DNA of 64,000 nt from the NCBI GenBank assembly GCA_013213785.1, contig JABSPZ010000016.1, forward strand, positions 1 through 64,000. Direction: 5' to 3'. Shown piece after piece: positions 37,811-47,664 of this stretch. Numbering within the stretch: position 1 is the first letter of the stretch; each line of letters opens with the position of its first letter. The position numbers and the translations under genes are program-made. The notes beneath the pieces are model-generated. The model saw only the letters and a list, made by a program, of their open reading frames with translations, was not told where the DNA came from and ran no database searches. The stretch is from Henriciella sp. (lineage in GTDB: Bacteria; Pseudomonadota; Alphaproteobacteria; Caulobacterales; Hyphomonadaceae).

Positions 37811-39088
37811 TCAGTTGCTTGCGAATAATAAATCTTGGCGATCGAAATAGGCATCGATTGCGCGCTTGATCGCTTCCGCTGATTTACGGCGCCCTCGCTC
37901 AGATTTCAGCCGACGCGCATCATCGCGATTGGTCAAGAAACCGATCTCAACCAAGACCGCGGGAACATCGGGCGCCAGCAAAACAAAGAAGTTCTGGCGG
38001 CGATGCGTGTTGCGTAGCAACGGACCCGCCTGTTTTAGCTCTGGGACCAGGAATTCCGCAAAGATCTCAGAATTGGATTTGGTCTCGCGGACCGTTAGAT
38101 CTTGCAAAATGTCGGAGACTTCCTCGGGCGTTCCATCTTCAAACGGCATATCCCAACCAAATCGCTTCGCGGTACGGTCGATTCGGGCTTCGCCGCGGGT
38201 TGAAATCGTGTAAACGGACGCTCCGCGCACGGTCGGCTTTCCAGCAGCGTCGGCATGCATTGAAATGAAGAGGTCTGCGCCCCAATCGCGCGCCATAGAG
38301 ACCCGGTCTTCATGTTCAACATAGACATCGGTTTCGCGCGTCAGCTTGACGACATAGCGCGCGTCTTGCTCGATCAAGCTTTTCAGCTTCAGCGATGCGG
38401 AGAGCACAATATCTGCTTCCTCATCCCCGGTGACGGCGATCGCGCCGGGATCCTTACCGCCGTGCCCTGGATCGATGACGATAACGCGTCGCTGCTGCGC
38501 CGCCATCTTCATCAAGGCCCCAAACCCGGCGGGTTTGGCGGAAGGCGTTTCTGGTTGAACGGCAGCTGGCTGAGCGTCTTCGAATGTGTTTGCTTCTGTC
38601 GGAGGTGAGAGTATCGCAGCTTCAGCGGCGGCATAGCGCTCCGCTTCAAAGCGCGCGAAACGCGATGCATCGCGCCGCGCTGCAGACTGGAACCGCGCAA
38701 GGGAAACACCGGACAGGTCTAGGATGTATCGATAGAGCTGCTCGCTCCCGGCGGGGGGGAGGTCTATCTCCCGCATAATCATCATCGGCTGTTCAAGCTC
38801 GAAAATGATCCGGTCAGTATCGAGCGTATAGGCGTTCACACCGCCCGTCGGTTCCGCAAAAAAAGGTGCGGCGGCGAGCTGGAAGGTCTCTGGGACCATT
38901 TCGATGACCAACCCATCCTCGGTGTCTCTTAGAAAAACATCCGGTCTGATTTGGTTTTGTGATATGATTGTAATGCGGGTGAACTCACCATCGCCAGCAA
39001 CACCGACGGATTGAACCTGCGCCGCGCAAAATAGCGGAGCAAATACGACCAAAAGAGCCGTGAGAAGGACGTTCATAAATCGCATCAA
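37811..39088 (-). CDS. amiC: N-acetylmuramoyl-L-alanine amidase with AMIN domain
   Basis: VIDPGHGGKDPGAI, FISMHADA, VLVEIGFLTN; signal peptide. Confidence 0.93.
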   Translation of the reverse strand: MMRFMNVLLTALLVVFAPLFCAAQVQSVGVAGDGEFTRITIISQNQIRPDVFLRDTEDGLVIEMVPETFQLAAAPFFAEPTGGVNAYTLDTDRIIFELEQPMMIMREIDLPPAGSEQLYRYILDLSGVSLARFQSAARRDASRFARFEAERYAAAEAAILSPPTEANTFEDAQPAAVQPETPSAKPAGFGALMKMAAQQRRVIVIDPGHGGKDPGAIAVTGDEEADIVLSASLKLKSLIEQDARYVVKLTRETDVYVEHEDRVSMARDWGADLFISMHADAAGKPTVRGASVYTISTRGEARIDRTAKRFGWDMPFEDGTPEEVSDILQDLTVRETKSNSEIFAEFLVPELKQAGPLLRNTHRRQNFFVLLAPDVPAVLVEIGFLTNRDDARRLKSERGRRKSAEAIKRAIDAYFDRQDLLFASN

Positions 39089-39192
39089 AAAGACTTCGTA
39101 TCACCACACCGCGACAGCGGTTTATTATCCCATTGTTTCTATTTTCTCTAACCCCGTAGCGATGAACGCCGGATGATGCTTCACTTTATTCC

Positions 39193-39663
39193 TTGCTCAT
39201 GAAGGGATCACAAATGTCATACCAAATCGCTAAAATCGCCATCGCTTCCGGTATCATTTTGACGGCCTTCAGCCCTACCGCAGTCGCAGATGATCATGTC
39301 GAGACGATGACGATCTATAATGATGCGTCCGGAGACGGTTATATCTCGTTCGACCGCGTGAATGGGATCGGCGACAAGATCGTCTGCAATTCAGATATGC
39401 AGGACGAAACGGGCGACCGAATCGGCACGGGATCAGGTCACTGCACGCAACTGGATGCTGAGAAGAACTTCTTCTGCTCGTTTGTTATTAGTCTGGATGG
39501 ACGCGGAATGCTTGCCGGACAGGGCGTTCAGCAAACTGAACCGACGCCATCAACCTATCCGATCATCGGCGGGGCTGGCGAGTTTGAAGGCGTGACTGGT
39601 AAGATGGTCTCCATGCCAATCGAAGATCGCGCTCGGTTCGTTTACGAGATTTCTTTCAAATAG
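39193..39663 (+). CDS. Secreted protein, allene-oxide-cyclase/dirigent barrel-like
   Basis: Signal peptide MSYQIAKIAIASGIILTAFSPTAVA (likely start 39214); GTGSGHCTQLD ... FVISLDGRGMLAGQGV ... YPIIGGAGEFEGVTGKM ... RFVYEISF, resembling AOC-barrel proteins. Confidence 0.5.
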   Translation: MLMKGSQMSYQIAKIAIASGIILTAFSPTAVADDHVETMTIYNDASGDGYISFDRVNGIGDKIVCNSDMQDETGDRIGTGSGHCTQLDAEKNFFCSFVISLDGRGMLAGQGVQQTEPTPSTYPIIGGAGEFEGVTGKMVSMPIEDRARFVYEISFK

Positions 39664-40038
39664 TTTCCATCAGCTCACCCACAATCAAGCGTTTGCCTGA
39701 AGCTCATTTCTGTATCGAAACGAGAAACATCCGCATGCCCGCATTTTAGGTCTTTTAATTGAAGGCCAAAGGGGGCATGTAAGGGACACGCTCAGCAATG
39801 AGCCCAAACAGAATCCCCGAAAGGCGGGTGAACAGGCCTAATCCCCTGCACTATCGCCGGTACGGAACGGATAATATGAGCTTACAGGTCGCCAAAATCA
39901 GAACTCAGAGCCGCTCTATGGATAGAGCTGGCCGGGCTGGTTTGCTTCCTGTCCCTAACAACAAATTTGCTGGCGCGTATCGCCATCGCTCAAACAATAA
40001 ACGAGCGTTAGCGCCGCCAGTCTGCAAGGCAGCTTACA
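39664..40038 (+). promoter_or_regulatory. Long, probably structured leader of rne
   Basis: 375 nt without a good CDS. Hairpins gctctat-gg-atagagc (39913-39928) and nested ctggcg...cgctc...gagcg...cgccag (39970-40020) just before the rne start. Confidence 0.5.
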
Positions 40039-42630
40039 ATGAGCAAAACTATGCTGATCGACGCGGTCCACCAGGAAGAGACCCGTGTCGCCCTCGTCAA
40101 CAATGGACGTGTCGAGGACTTTGATTTTGAGACAACCGGCAGCGAACAATTAAGAGGCAATATCTATCTCGCGAAAGTCACGCGAGTAGAGCCATCGCTG
40201 CAAGCCTGTTTCGTAGAATATGGTGGCAATCGCCACGGCTTCCTCGCATTTAGCGAGATCCACCCAGACTATTACCAACTCCCGCAAGCGGACCGCGAGG
40301 CCCTGCTCGAAGAAGCAGCGCGCGAAGCCGCGGAAGCCGCTGATGATGATATCGACGATGATGATGGCGATATCGATCTTGATGACGAGTCCGAAGATGA
40401 CGACGCAGAGTTGAACGCCGACGATTCAGATGAGGATGCTGACGACGCAGAGGAAACTGAGGCGGATGCTGAGTCCGATGACGCCGACACAGAGACAGAC
40501 GGTGAAGTCGCTGAAGCTAGCGCTGACGATGATACGGCAGAAACCGATTCCGACGCCGAGGACAAAGAAGAGAAGAAACCCCGCGCGAAAGCTGAACGCC
40601 GTCGCCGCGGTGCTCGCAAGTCTCGCGGCACGTCGATCACGCGCCGCTACAAAATCCAAGAAGTTATCCGGCGTCGCCAAGTCCTGCTCGTTCAAGTCGT
40701 AAAGGAAGAACGCGGCAATAAGGGTGCAGCCCTAACCACATACCTGTCACTCGCTGGGCGGTATTCCGTGCTAATGCCAAACACGCCACGTGGCGGCGGC
40801 ATCTCTCGCAAAATTCCAAACGGTAATGATCGCAAACGCCTCAAGGCGGTTATGGATGAATTGGCTGTGCCAAAGGGCATGGGCCTGATCGTTCGAACGG
40901 CGGGCGCGAAGCGGACCAAATCTGAGATCCGCCGCGATTACGATTATCTCCAAAAGCTCTGGGCGAAAATCCGTAGCAAGACCATGGAATCAGTTGCTCC
41001 TGAGTGCATCCATGAAGAAGGTGGCCTGGTACACCGGGCCATGCGTGACATGTTCGATCGCGAGATCGAAGAAGTCATAGTCCAAGGCGATCGCGCCTAC
41101 CGTGAGGCGAAAGATCTCGCGAAAACGCTGATGCCGACACAGGCGAAGAAAGTGAAACGGTGGACCGCCGCTGCACCGCTCTTCGTCAAAGAAGGTGTTG
41201 AAGACCAACTCGACTCAATCTTCTCACCAACCGTTCAGATGAAGTCCGGCGGCTATTTGGTCATCAACCAAACTGAAGCCCTCGTCGCGATTGACGTGAA
41301 CTCCGGCAAATCGACCAAAGAACGGAATATCGAACAGACCGCTCTCCACACGAACCTGGAAGCAGCCGCGGAAGCCTGCCGTCAAATGCGCCTGCGTGAT
41401 CTCGCGGGTCTCGTTGTGATCGACTTTATCGATATGGACGAGAACAAGAATAATCGCGCCGTCGAGAAGAAGATGAAAGAGGCGCTGAAACTTGATCGCG
41501 CCCGGGTCCAAAACAATCGCATCTCTCAGTTCGGCTTGATGGAAATCTCACGTCAGCGCCGCCGCGCAGGCGTTCTACAGGCCACCTCGGAGAAATGTGA
41601 GGCTTGTGATGGCACGGGACGTCGCCGCTCCATCCCATCAGCAGCCCTGCAACTCTTGCGCGCCATTGAAGCACGCGCAGCAGGCGGCGGTCTTCGCGGT
41701 ATGACCGTCACCGCGCCGACCGATGTGGCGCTCTATCTGCTCAACTCGAAACGCGATCAATTGTCAGCCATCGAAGAAGACGTTGGCTACACAATCGCGA
41801 TCAAGTCCTCAGCGACCATGATCCCTGGCGATTTCGAACTCGACGCTGACAAGTCTTCCAGCGGGCGCCGTCGACGCCAGAAATTCAATCGCGCCGACTT
41901 CCTCGAGGGCGACGAGGATGATCACCTCCTGCCAGATGCTGAAGATGACGAGGATGAGGATGAGGCCGAGACAACGGCCAACTCCGAAGAGGATGGCGAA
42001 GAATCAGGCGGTAAGCGCAAGCGTCGCCGTCGCGGTCGACGCGGTGGACGCCGTCGTCGCAAAGACAATGAGGCTATGGATCCAGGCGCACCTCCATCTG
42101 ATGGCGGCGCCCTGCTCGATGGTTTGGCTCTTTCAATCTCGAACCTTCTCGGCGATGAGCCAGATGATCTTCCGCCAGCAGCTGAAGGTGGCCTAGACGC
42201 TAAACCCGTCGCGGTCCCAGAAGCGCGCAGCGCAGAACCAGCACAACAAACACAAGCGACTGAGGAGACCGGCGAAGACGAACCGAAAGAAGGCAAAAAG
42301 CGCCGCCGTCGTCGTCGTCGCAAACGCCGCGGTGACGAGAATGGTGCGCCTCAAGAAAACGAAGCGCAGGCAGAATCAGAAACCACTGACGGCGGCGAAA
42401 CTGTAGCCGACGAAACACCGAAAGAAGACCCTCCGGTGAAGCTGGTCGAAGAAGCTGAAGCGCCAGAAGAGGTTGAGATCGCAGCGGCCGAACCAGAACC
42501 TGCACCGGAGCAGGAAGCGCCGGAACCAGAATTGGTGTCTGAGGCTCCCGCTCAGCCGATTTCAACAGAACCCGTCCTCGAAACCACCGCGAAACCAAAG
42601 AAGAAAAAACGCGGCTGGTGGTCTCGCTAA
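40039..42630 (+). CDS. rne: Ribonuclease E
   Basis: S1 domain start MSKTMLIDAVHQEETRVAL, VIDFIDMDENKN, zinc-link CEACDGTG, acidic insertion, basic C-terminal tracts. Confidence 0.96.
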   Translation: MSKTMLIDAVHQEETRVALVNNGRVEDFDFETTGSEQLRGNIYLAKVTRVEPSLQACFVEYGGNRHGFLAFSEIHPDYYQLPQADREALLEEAAREAAEAADDDIDDDDGDIDLDDESEDDDAELNADDSDEDADDAEETEADAESDDADTETDGEVAEASADDDTAETDSDAEDKEEKKPRAKAERRRRGARKSRGTSITRRYKIQEVIRRRQVLLVQVVKEERGNKGAALTTYLSLAGRYSVLMPNTPRGGGISRKIPNGNDRKRLKAVMDELAVPKGMGLIVRTAGAKRTKSEIRRDYDYLQKLWAKIRSKTMESVAPECIHEEGGLVHRAMRDMFDREIEEVIVQGDRAYREAKDLAKTLMPTQAKKVKRWTAAAPLFVKEGVEDQLDSIFSPTVQMKSGGYLVINQTEALVAIDVNSGKSTKERNIEQTALHTNLEAAAEACRQMRLRDLAGLVVIDFIDMDENKNNRAVEKKMKEALKLDRARVQNNRISQFGLMEISRQRRRAGVLQATSEKCEACDGTGRRRSIPSAALQLLRAIEARAAGGGLRGMTVTAPTDVALYLLNSKRDQLSAIEEDVGYTIAIKSSATMIPGDFELDADKSSSGRRRRQKFNRADFLEGDEDDHLLPDAEDDEDEDEAETTANSEEDGEESGGKRKRRRRGRRGGRRRRKDNEAMDPGAPPSDGGALLDGLALSISNLLGDEPDDLPPAAEGGLDAKPVAVPEARSAEPAQQTQATEETGEDEPKEGKKRRRRRRRKRRGDENGAPQENEAQAESETTDGGETVADETPKEDPPVKLVEEAEAPEEVEIAAAEPEPAPEQEAPEPELVSEAPAQPISTEPVLETTAKPKKKKRGWWSR

Positions 42631-42636
42631 CGCGGC

Positions 42637-43224
42637 CTAGGCGTCGGATGTCTCGACCACATATAGCGCTTGTTTGAAGAACGCGGCGAACGGATGAACC
42701 TCTGCGTGCAGTAATTTGAGGTTCAGTCGCGAAAAGCTCTGGCGCCATTCGGCATCGGAACGGTTGCTATGTGGATGACCAAAGAATTCCAGGTTCGTGA
42801 TCGAATCCGCGACCTTGCTATACTTCCTTTGCCACGCCCCATCATACACGTCCTCCAAGATGATAACGCGCCGCGCGACACGCGCGGTTTCTAGCAGAAT
42901 GTCATCCGGTTGGGGTGTGTGATGCAGCACCGTGAGCAAAAGGGCCGTATCATAAGCGTCCTCTATGTAAGGCATGTGTTCGCCATCATAGAGCTCTGGC
43001 CTAAGCGATGCTGAGTAACTCGTGTCGGTCACATCAATCGCATCTATCTGAAATCCAGCTCTCCGAAATTCGAACAGCACACTCCCCGGCCCCGACCCCA
43101 CTTCGAGAAGTCTGTCTTGCGGCGACACCCAAGGCGATGCGAGCTCGAGCTTTCGACGTGCATCAGCCCGCCAAATCGAAAAAATGAGCGATCCTAACAC
43201 GGGGGTCTTCCAAAGAGACAGCAT
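42637..43224 (-). CDS. Class I SAM-dependent methyltransferase
   Basis: LLEVGSGPGSVLFEFRRAGFQIDAIDVTDT, ALLLTVLHHTPQPDDILLETARVAR. Confidence 0.88.
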   Translation of the reverse strand: MLSLWKTPVLGSLIFSIWRADARRKLELASPWVSPQDRLLEVGSGPGSVLFEFRRAGFQIDAIDVTDTSYSASLRPELYDGEHMPYIEDAYDTALLLTVLHHTPQPDDILLETARVARRVIILEDVYDGAWQRKYSKVADSITNLEFFGHPHSNRSDAEWRQSFSRLNLKLLHAEVHPFAAFFKQALYVVETSDA

Positions 43225-43378
43225 TCTGCCTGTTTAAGGCGCGTATGGCGCGATGCACTTAAATTGGTTGTGAAGGATGAATTGTTCTCCGCTTTGAACC
43301 GGTCAACTCATCAGCAACATGCGATATCCAGCGTGCACCCAATGCCAAGAGCGGCGGAACCTGTTAAACCATGCCGTC

Positions 43379-43714
43379 ATGACAAATGTTCTCTTCATCT
43401 GCTCAATGAACCAGTGGCGCAGCCCAACCGCCGAAAAAGTGTTTCGGAAGGAACAAGGTATTGCGGTGCGCTCGGCTGGCACGGTACGTGGAGCGAGACG
43501 AACGGTTTCGGTGGCGGATATCCGTTGGTCGGATGTTATTCTCGTCATGGAAGATAAACATAAGTCGCGGCTTCAAGCGCAATTTCGCGATGAGGTTCGC
43601 TACAAGACGCTTCATGTGCTCGATATTCCAGATGAGTATAAGTTTATGGATCCTGAGCTCGTCGATATCCTCCGCCAGACCGCAACTCCGCTTATTCGAA
43701 GCGCCATGCGTTGA
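43379..43714 (+). CDS. Low-molecular-weight protein tyrosine phosphatase-like protein
   Basis: Start ATG at 43379; MTNVLFICSMNQWRSPTAEKVF ... VILVMEDKHKSRL ... LDIPDEYKFMDPELVDIL. Confidence 0.8.
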   Translation: MTNVLFICSMNQWRSPTAEKVFRKEQGIAVRSAGTVRGARRTVSVADIRWSDVILVMEDKHKSRLQAQFRDEVRYKTLHVLDIPDEYKFMDPELVDILRQTATPLIRSAMR

Positions 43715-44289
43715 TATCAAGGTGCTGATCTTGCTAGAGGATAATGCCAACTAGAGATGTTTCAGACCTTGGTCCGCTTCTGCGCCATAAATGATGAAAC
43801 CGGCGTTCGCCTAAATCCGAGAAATAAGCGCGAGACACCTCAACTTCTCTCTTCTCACCTGTCCCCGCAAACAAATATCCTTGACCAGGGGCTGTGGATT
43901 TCATATGTGCGCCGCTGACAAGTAAGCGAACCACGACGAGCTCAACTGAGCTGTCAGTACGGGGGAGCCCAACTGTCTTCTCTTTCAATGTCGGTTTCGA
44001 GCCGATCTTGCTTTGCGAGGATACTTGGATGACCCATCCCCTGAAGGGCACGCGCCCACCTATTCCAGTTCCCCTGATCAAGCGCATCGATGTTGCGTTT
44101 GACACCACCACTGTACACAGGACTTTTGCCAAGGACGCCGATTATATGGCGGCCGTGGCTGAACTTATAAGGCCGTAGCGGGCCACTTGCCCGCCAAATT
44201 CCGACTGAGCCGGATGCGTGCCTTTTAGCCTCGCATCTGACCCTGATCTTTGTACGCGGCATATGCTGCGCTTTCGGAACTTTCGTCCC

Positions 44290-45477
44290 ATGTTTAAGTC
44301 TCAATCTTCGCGCCTTGCGCAGCCAACCATTCTTCCAGACTTTGACCGCCCGTTCGGTCTACCCGCCTTCAATTCTGTTGAAGACGCCATAGCCGCGTAT
44401 GAGGGGGATGACGCGATCTACGCGCTTTATCCGCAACGCATTCAAGCAGCAACGCATCTGTTTCTCGATCATTTCCCGGGCAAAGTCTTGTACGCGGTCA
44501 AAGCCAATCCGCATCCGGCCGTGCTGAAAATCCTGTGGGCCAATGGCCTGCGCGGGTTCGACGTCGCTTCTATTCGCGAGATCGATCTCGTGCGCGCAAG
44601 CTGCCCCGATGCCGAGCTCTATTTGATGCACCCGGTGAAGTCTCGGCGGACCATCCGGCATGCCTATGATGTTGGTGTACGCCACTTCGCATTTGATTGC
44701 GCTGCGGAGCTCGGCAAGATTCTGGTTGAAACCAATGACGCCGCAGACCGGCACTTGCACCTACGCCTCGCTCTGCCAAAAGGCGGCTCCGCGACCATGC
44801 CCCTCGACGGCAAGTACGGGGCTGACTTCGGTGAAGCGGTGGACCTCCTGCGGCGCGCGCGACCTGTCGCGGCGAAACTTGGCGTCTGCTTTCATGTCGG
44901 CAGCCAGTGCATGGATCCGGCGGACTACATTAAAGCGCTGTCTTATGTTCACGGCCTTCTAGAGGCAGCGGATGTTCAAGTCGATAGCCTCGACTGCGGT
45001 GGCGGATTCCCGGTCGCCTATCCCAGCATGACCCCGCGGCCAATGCAGGACTATTTTGCTCGCATCCGCAAAGGGATTGAAATTTTCGGTTTCGGCGATC
45101 TAGAAATCATCGGGGAGCCAGGTCGCGCGCTGTGCGGTGAAGGCGGTTCAACGCTTACCCGCGTGGAGCTGCGCAAAGGCCAAGACCTATACCTGAACGA
45201 AGGGTCTTATGGATCGCTCTTCGATGCTGCCCAGTGCGCCTGGAAGTATCCTGTCCGCCTTCACCGAGAAGGTGAAACCAGTAATGAGATGAGCGCATTC
45301 CGGTTCTTCGGGCCGACCTGCGATAGCCTCGACATGATGGCTGGGCCGTTCAACCTACCGGCAGACACGCGCGAAGGCGATTGGATTGAGATCTGTCACC
45401 TTGGCGCCTATGGGCAGGCCATGGCGACTGACTTCAACGGCTTCCAATCCGACGCAACAGTCGCGATCCTCGGTTAG
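44290..45477 (+). CDS. Type III PLP-dependent (ornithine/diaminopimelate-like) decarboxylase
   Basis: LYAVKANPHPAVLKIL (PLP Lys), CFHVGSQC, DCGGGFPVAYP, GEPGRALCG, CDSLDMM. Start between 44218 and 44290 uncertain. Confidence 0.9.
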   Translation: MFKSQSSRLAQPTILPDFDRPFGLPAFNSVEDAIAAYEGDDAIYALYPQRIQAATHLFLDHFPGKVLYAVKANPHPAVLKILWANGLRGFDVASIREIDLVRASCPDAELYLMHPVKSRRTIRHAYDVGVRHFAFDCAAELGKILVETNDAADRHLHLRLALPKGGSATMPLDGKYGADFGEAVDLLRRARPVAAKLGVCFHVGSQCMDPADYIKALSYVHGLLEAADVQVDSLDCGGGFPVAYPSMTPRPMQDYFARIRKGIEIFGFGDLEIIGEPGRALCGEGGSTLTRVELRKGQDLYLNEGSYGSLFDAAQCAWKYPVRLHREGETSNEMSAFRFFGPTCDSLDMMAGPFNLPADTREGDWIEICHLGAYGQAMATDFNGFQSDATVAILG

Positions 45478-45552
45478 TCGTTTCTAGCAAACATTGAGAC
45501 AAGCGGCCTATGACCTGCCGTTTGACAAGCCATGGGGGCTAACGCATTAAGA

Positions 45553-45725
45553 GCACAGATGGTGCTGCTGTAACAAGCGGCTAAGAGGGAAGCCGGTGCA
45601 AACCCGGCGCTGTCCCCGCAACTGTGAGCCAGGAGCGAAAGGCCACATGCCACTGAGACCTCGGTCTTGGGAAGGCGGCCTGAAGCGAAGATGGGTGAGC
45701 CAGGAGACCTGCCATCGCGTCGTTC
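45553..45725 (+). ncRNA. Cobalamin riboswitch
   Basis: AAGAGGGAAGCCGGTGCAAACCCGGCGCTGTCCCCGCAACTGTGAGCC...GCCACTGAGACC...GGGAAGGC...GATGGGTGAGCCAGGAGACCTGCC matches the B12-box/cobalamin consensus upstream of B12 uptake genes. Confidence 0.95.
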
Positions 45726-45875
45726 GTCCGGAGGCCGGGAACAGTCTCAGCGGTCGGGAAGGTGTGATACCTCTCCTCTGAAACGGCAAGGAGTTTAACT
45801 GGGTCCAGGTGACTGTTTGCCTTGGCCTCATTGTCGTGAATGGGTACGCCGATTTGGCGTGAGAGGAAGCAAAGA

Positions 45876-46910
45876 GTGTCAGGGCCGCAGTCTAAACCTC
45901 AGCCAGCGAACCCGTCGTCCCTCGTGGAACGTGGGTTGATCCCTTGCTTGGCAATCGGGTGCGTGATCGCCCTCTTTCTCTCGTGCCTTCTTGGTTCAAC
46001 CCCGCTGCCACCGGATCGCGTACTTGCCGCCTTTTTTGGCGGAGCAGATGTAGGAGACCGCCTCGTTGTCTGGTCAATCCGTCTGCCGCGCGCGCTTACA
46101 GCGTTTTTGGTCGGGTCAGCGCTCGGGCTAAGCGGCGCAGCGCTTCAAGGACTATTACGCAACCCACTTGCCGAACCAGGCGTGTTAGGGGTCTCGGCTT
46201 CAGCCTCATTGGCCGCCACGGTCTCAATTTACTACGGACTCGTCGGCCTGAGTCCTTGGGCATTACCGCTCGCTGCAATTATCGGAGCACTGGGAGCGAC
46301 CGCCTTGCTTGCGCTGGCAGCGATCCGAACTCAGTCAGTAATCACCTTGATCCTGATCGGAGTCGGCCTCTCAAGCTTTGCGGGTGCGTTGATGAGCCTG
46401 ATGATGAACTTGGCGCCTAACCCTTTCTCGCTTGCGGATATGATCAATTGGATGCTCGGCTCTGTTGCTAATCGCAGCTTTAACGATATCGGCTTCGCCG
46501 CACCGTTTTTGATCGCCGGAACTGCGATCCTTTTCGTATCGCGGCGCGGGCTATCAGCGCTCACGCTCGGCGAGGAAGCGGCAAGCGGTGTGGGACTCAA
46601 CCTTCGAAATCAGCGGATCCTGACTGTTTTAGGTGCCGGGCTAGCAACCGGTGCCTCAGTTGCCCTCGCAGGCGCAATTGGATTCGTTGGCATCGTCGCA
46701 CCGCACGTCATCCGGCCATTCACGCGCCACGACCCAGCCCGGTCTCTAACTCCGTCCGCTTTGTTTGCTGGGCTCTTACTGATGTTAGCGGATATCCTGG
46801 TTCGCATCCTACCGAGCCAATCAGAGTTGAAGTTAGGCGTAGTCGCGGCCCTGTTAGGCGCGCCTGCCTTTGTCTGGATCGCGATGCAAAGGCGGGCCGG
46901 ACATGACTAG
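45876..46910 (+). CDS. btuC: FecCD/BtuC-family ABC transporter permease (cobalamin/corrinoid uptake)
   Basis: IRLPRALTAFLVGSALGLSGAALQGLLRNPLAEPGVLGVSASASLAA; AGAIGFVGIVAPHVIR. GTG start at 45876 after gagaggaag is favoured over the track ATG at 45840. Confidence 0.9.
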   Translation: MSGPQSKPQPANPSSLVERGLIPCLAIGCVIALFLSCLLGSTPLPPDRVLAAFFGGADVGDRLVVWSIRLPRALTAFLVGSALGLSGAALQGLLRNPLAEPGVLGVSASASLAATVSIYYGLVGLSPWALPLAAIIGALGATALLALAAIRTQSVITLILIGVGLSSFAGALMSLMMNLAPNPFSLADMINWMLGSVANRSFNDIGFAAPFLIAGTAILFVSRRGLSALTLGEEAASGVGLNLRNQRILTVLGAGLATGASVALAGAIGFVGIVAPHVIRPFTRHDPARSLTPSALFAGLLLMLADILVRILPSQSELKLGVVAALLGAPAFVWIAMQRRAGHD

Positions 46911-47664
46911 TCTCAAGATTTCAGACCTGACCCTGCGCGCCAAGCAAACGCTTTTGGTGGATCGTGCATCTACACATTTGAATGCAGGTGAATTGGTTGT
47001 TTTGCTCGGCCCGAATGGCGCGGGAAAAACAAGTCTTATTCGCGGTGCGCTCGGCCTGATCAAAACAGAAGCAGGCACATCGGAATTGGATGGCCATGCC
47101 GTTTCGTCGATGTCACCGACGGAGCGGGCTCAGAAGGTCTCCTATCTGCCCCAAATTCGTCCCCTCGCTTGGCCCAACCGTGTTCGAGATGTCGTCGCGC
47201 TCGGGCGGTATAGTCATGGTGCAACAGTCGGGCGACTGTCTGATGAAGACCAAACCGCCGTCGACTCCGCGATTTCGGCTTGCGACCTGACGCAGTTACA
47301 AGACCGCTCAGCCGACACATTGTCAGGCGGCGAACTTGCACGCATGCATTGTGCCCGCGCGTTTGCCGCCAACGCCCCGCTTCTTATCGCAGACGAACCG
47401 ATCGCGGCGCTTGATCCAAGACATCAGTTTCGCATTCTCGATCTGATAAAGAGCTATGTTGATCAGGGTGGCGGCGCCCTACTCGTGCTCCACGATATCG
47501 AGCTAGCCGCTCGATTTGCCTCCCGTTTGATCTGGATGAAGGATGGTCGCATCATCGCGGACGGCCCCGTTCACGAAACGCTCACCGCAGAGCGTCTCGC
47601 CGAGGTTTACGGCGTCTCTGCCACAATCTCAGACACCCGCATCATTATGGAAGGCGCACTGTGA
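46903..47664 (+). CDS. btuD: ABC transporter ATP-binding protein (cobalamin/corrinoid uptake)
   Basis: LLGPNGAGKTSLIRG, LSGGELARMHCARAFA, ADEPIAALDPRHQF. Confidence 0.9.
   Translation: MTSLKISDLTLRAKQTLLVDRASTHLNAGELVVLLGPNGAGKTSLIRGALGLIKTEAGTSELDGHAVSSMSPTERAQKVSYLPQIRPLAWPNRVRDVVALGRYSHGATVGRLSDEDQTAVDSAISACDLTQLQDRSADTLSGGELARMHCARAFAANAPLLIADEPIAALDPRHQFRILDLIKSYVDQGGGALLVLHDIELAARFASRLIWMKDGRIIADGPVHETLTAERLAEVYGVSATISDTRIIMEGAL

Noticed and set aside
40272-40640. Ser-rich minus-strand ORF opposite the rne acidic insertion
   Set aside because: Mirror of the GAC/GAT/GAA-rich acidic tract; low-complexity artefact.
41922-42323. Arg/Ser-rich minus-strand ORF opposite the rne C-terminal region
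   Set aside because: Antisense of low-complexity basic and acidic tracts of rne.
42010-42340. CGT/CGC-rich repeats resembling a tandem or CRISPR-like array
   Set aside because: They encode Arg/Lys-rich RNase E tracts in frame; no spacer-repeat periodicity.
45596-45831. Short ORFs (both strands) over the region before btuC
   Set aside because: Fully explained by the cobalamin riboswitch and its downstream leader.
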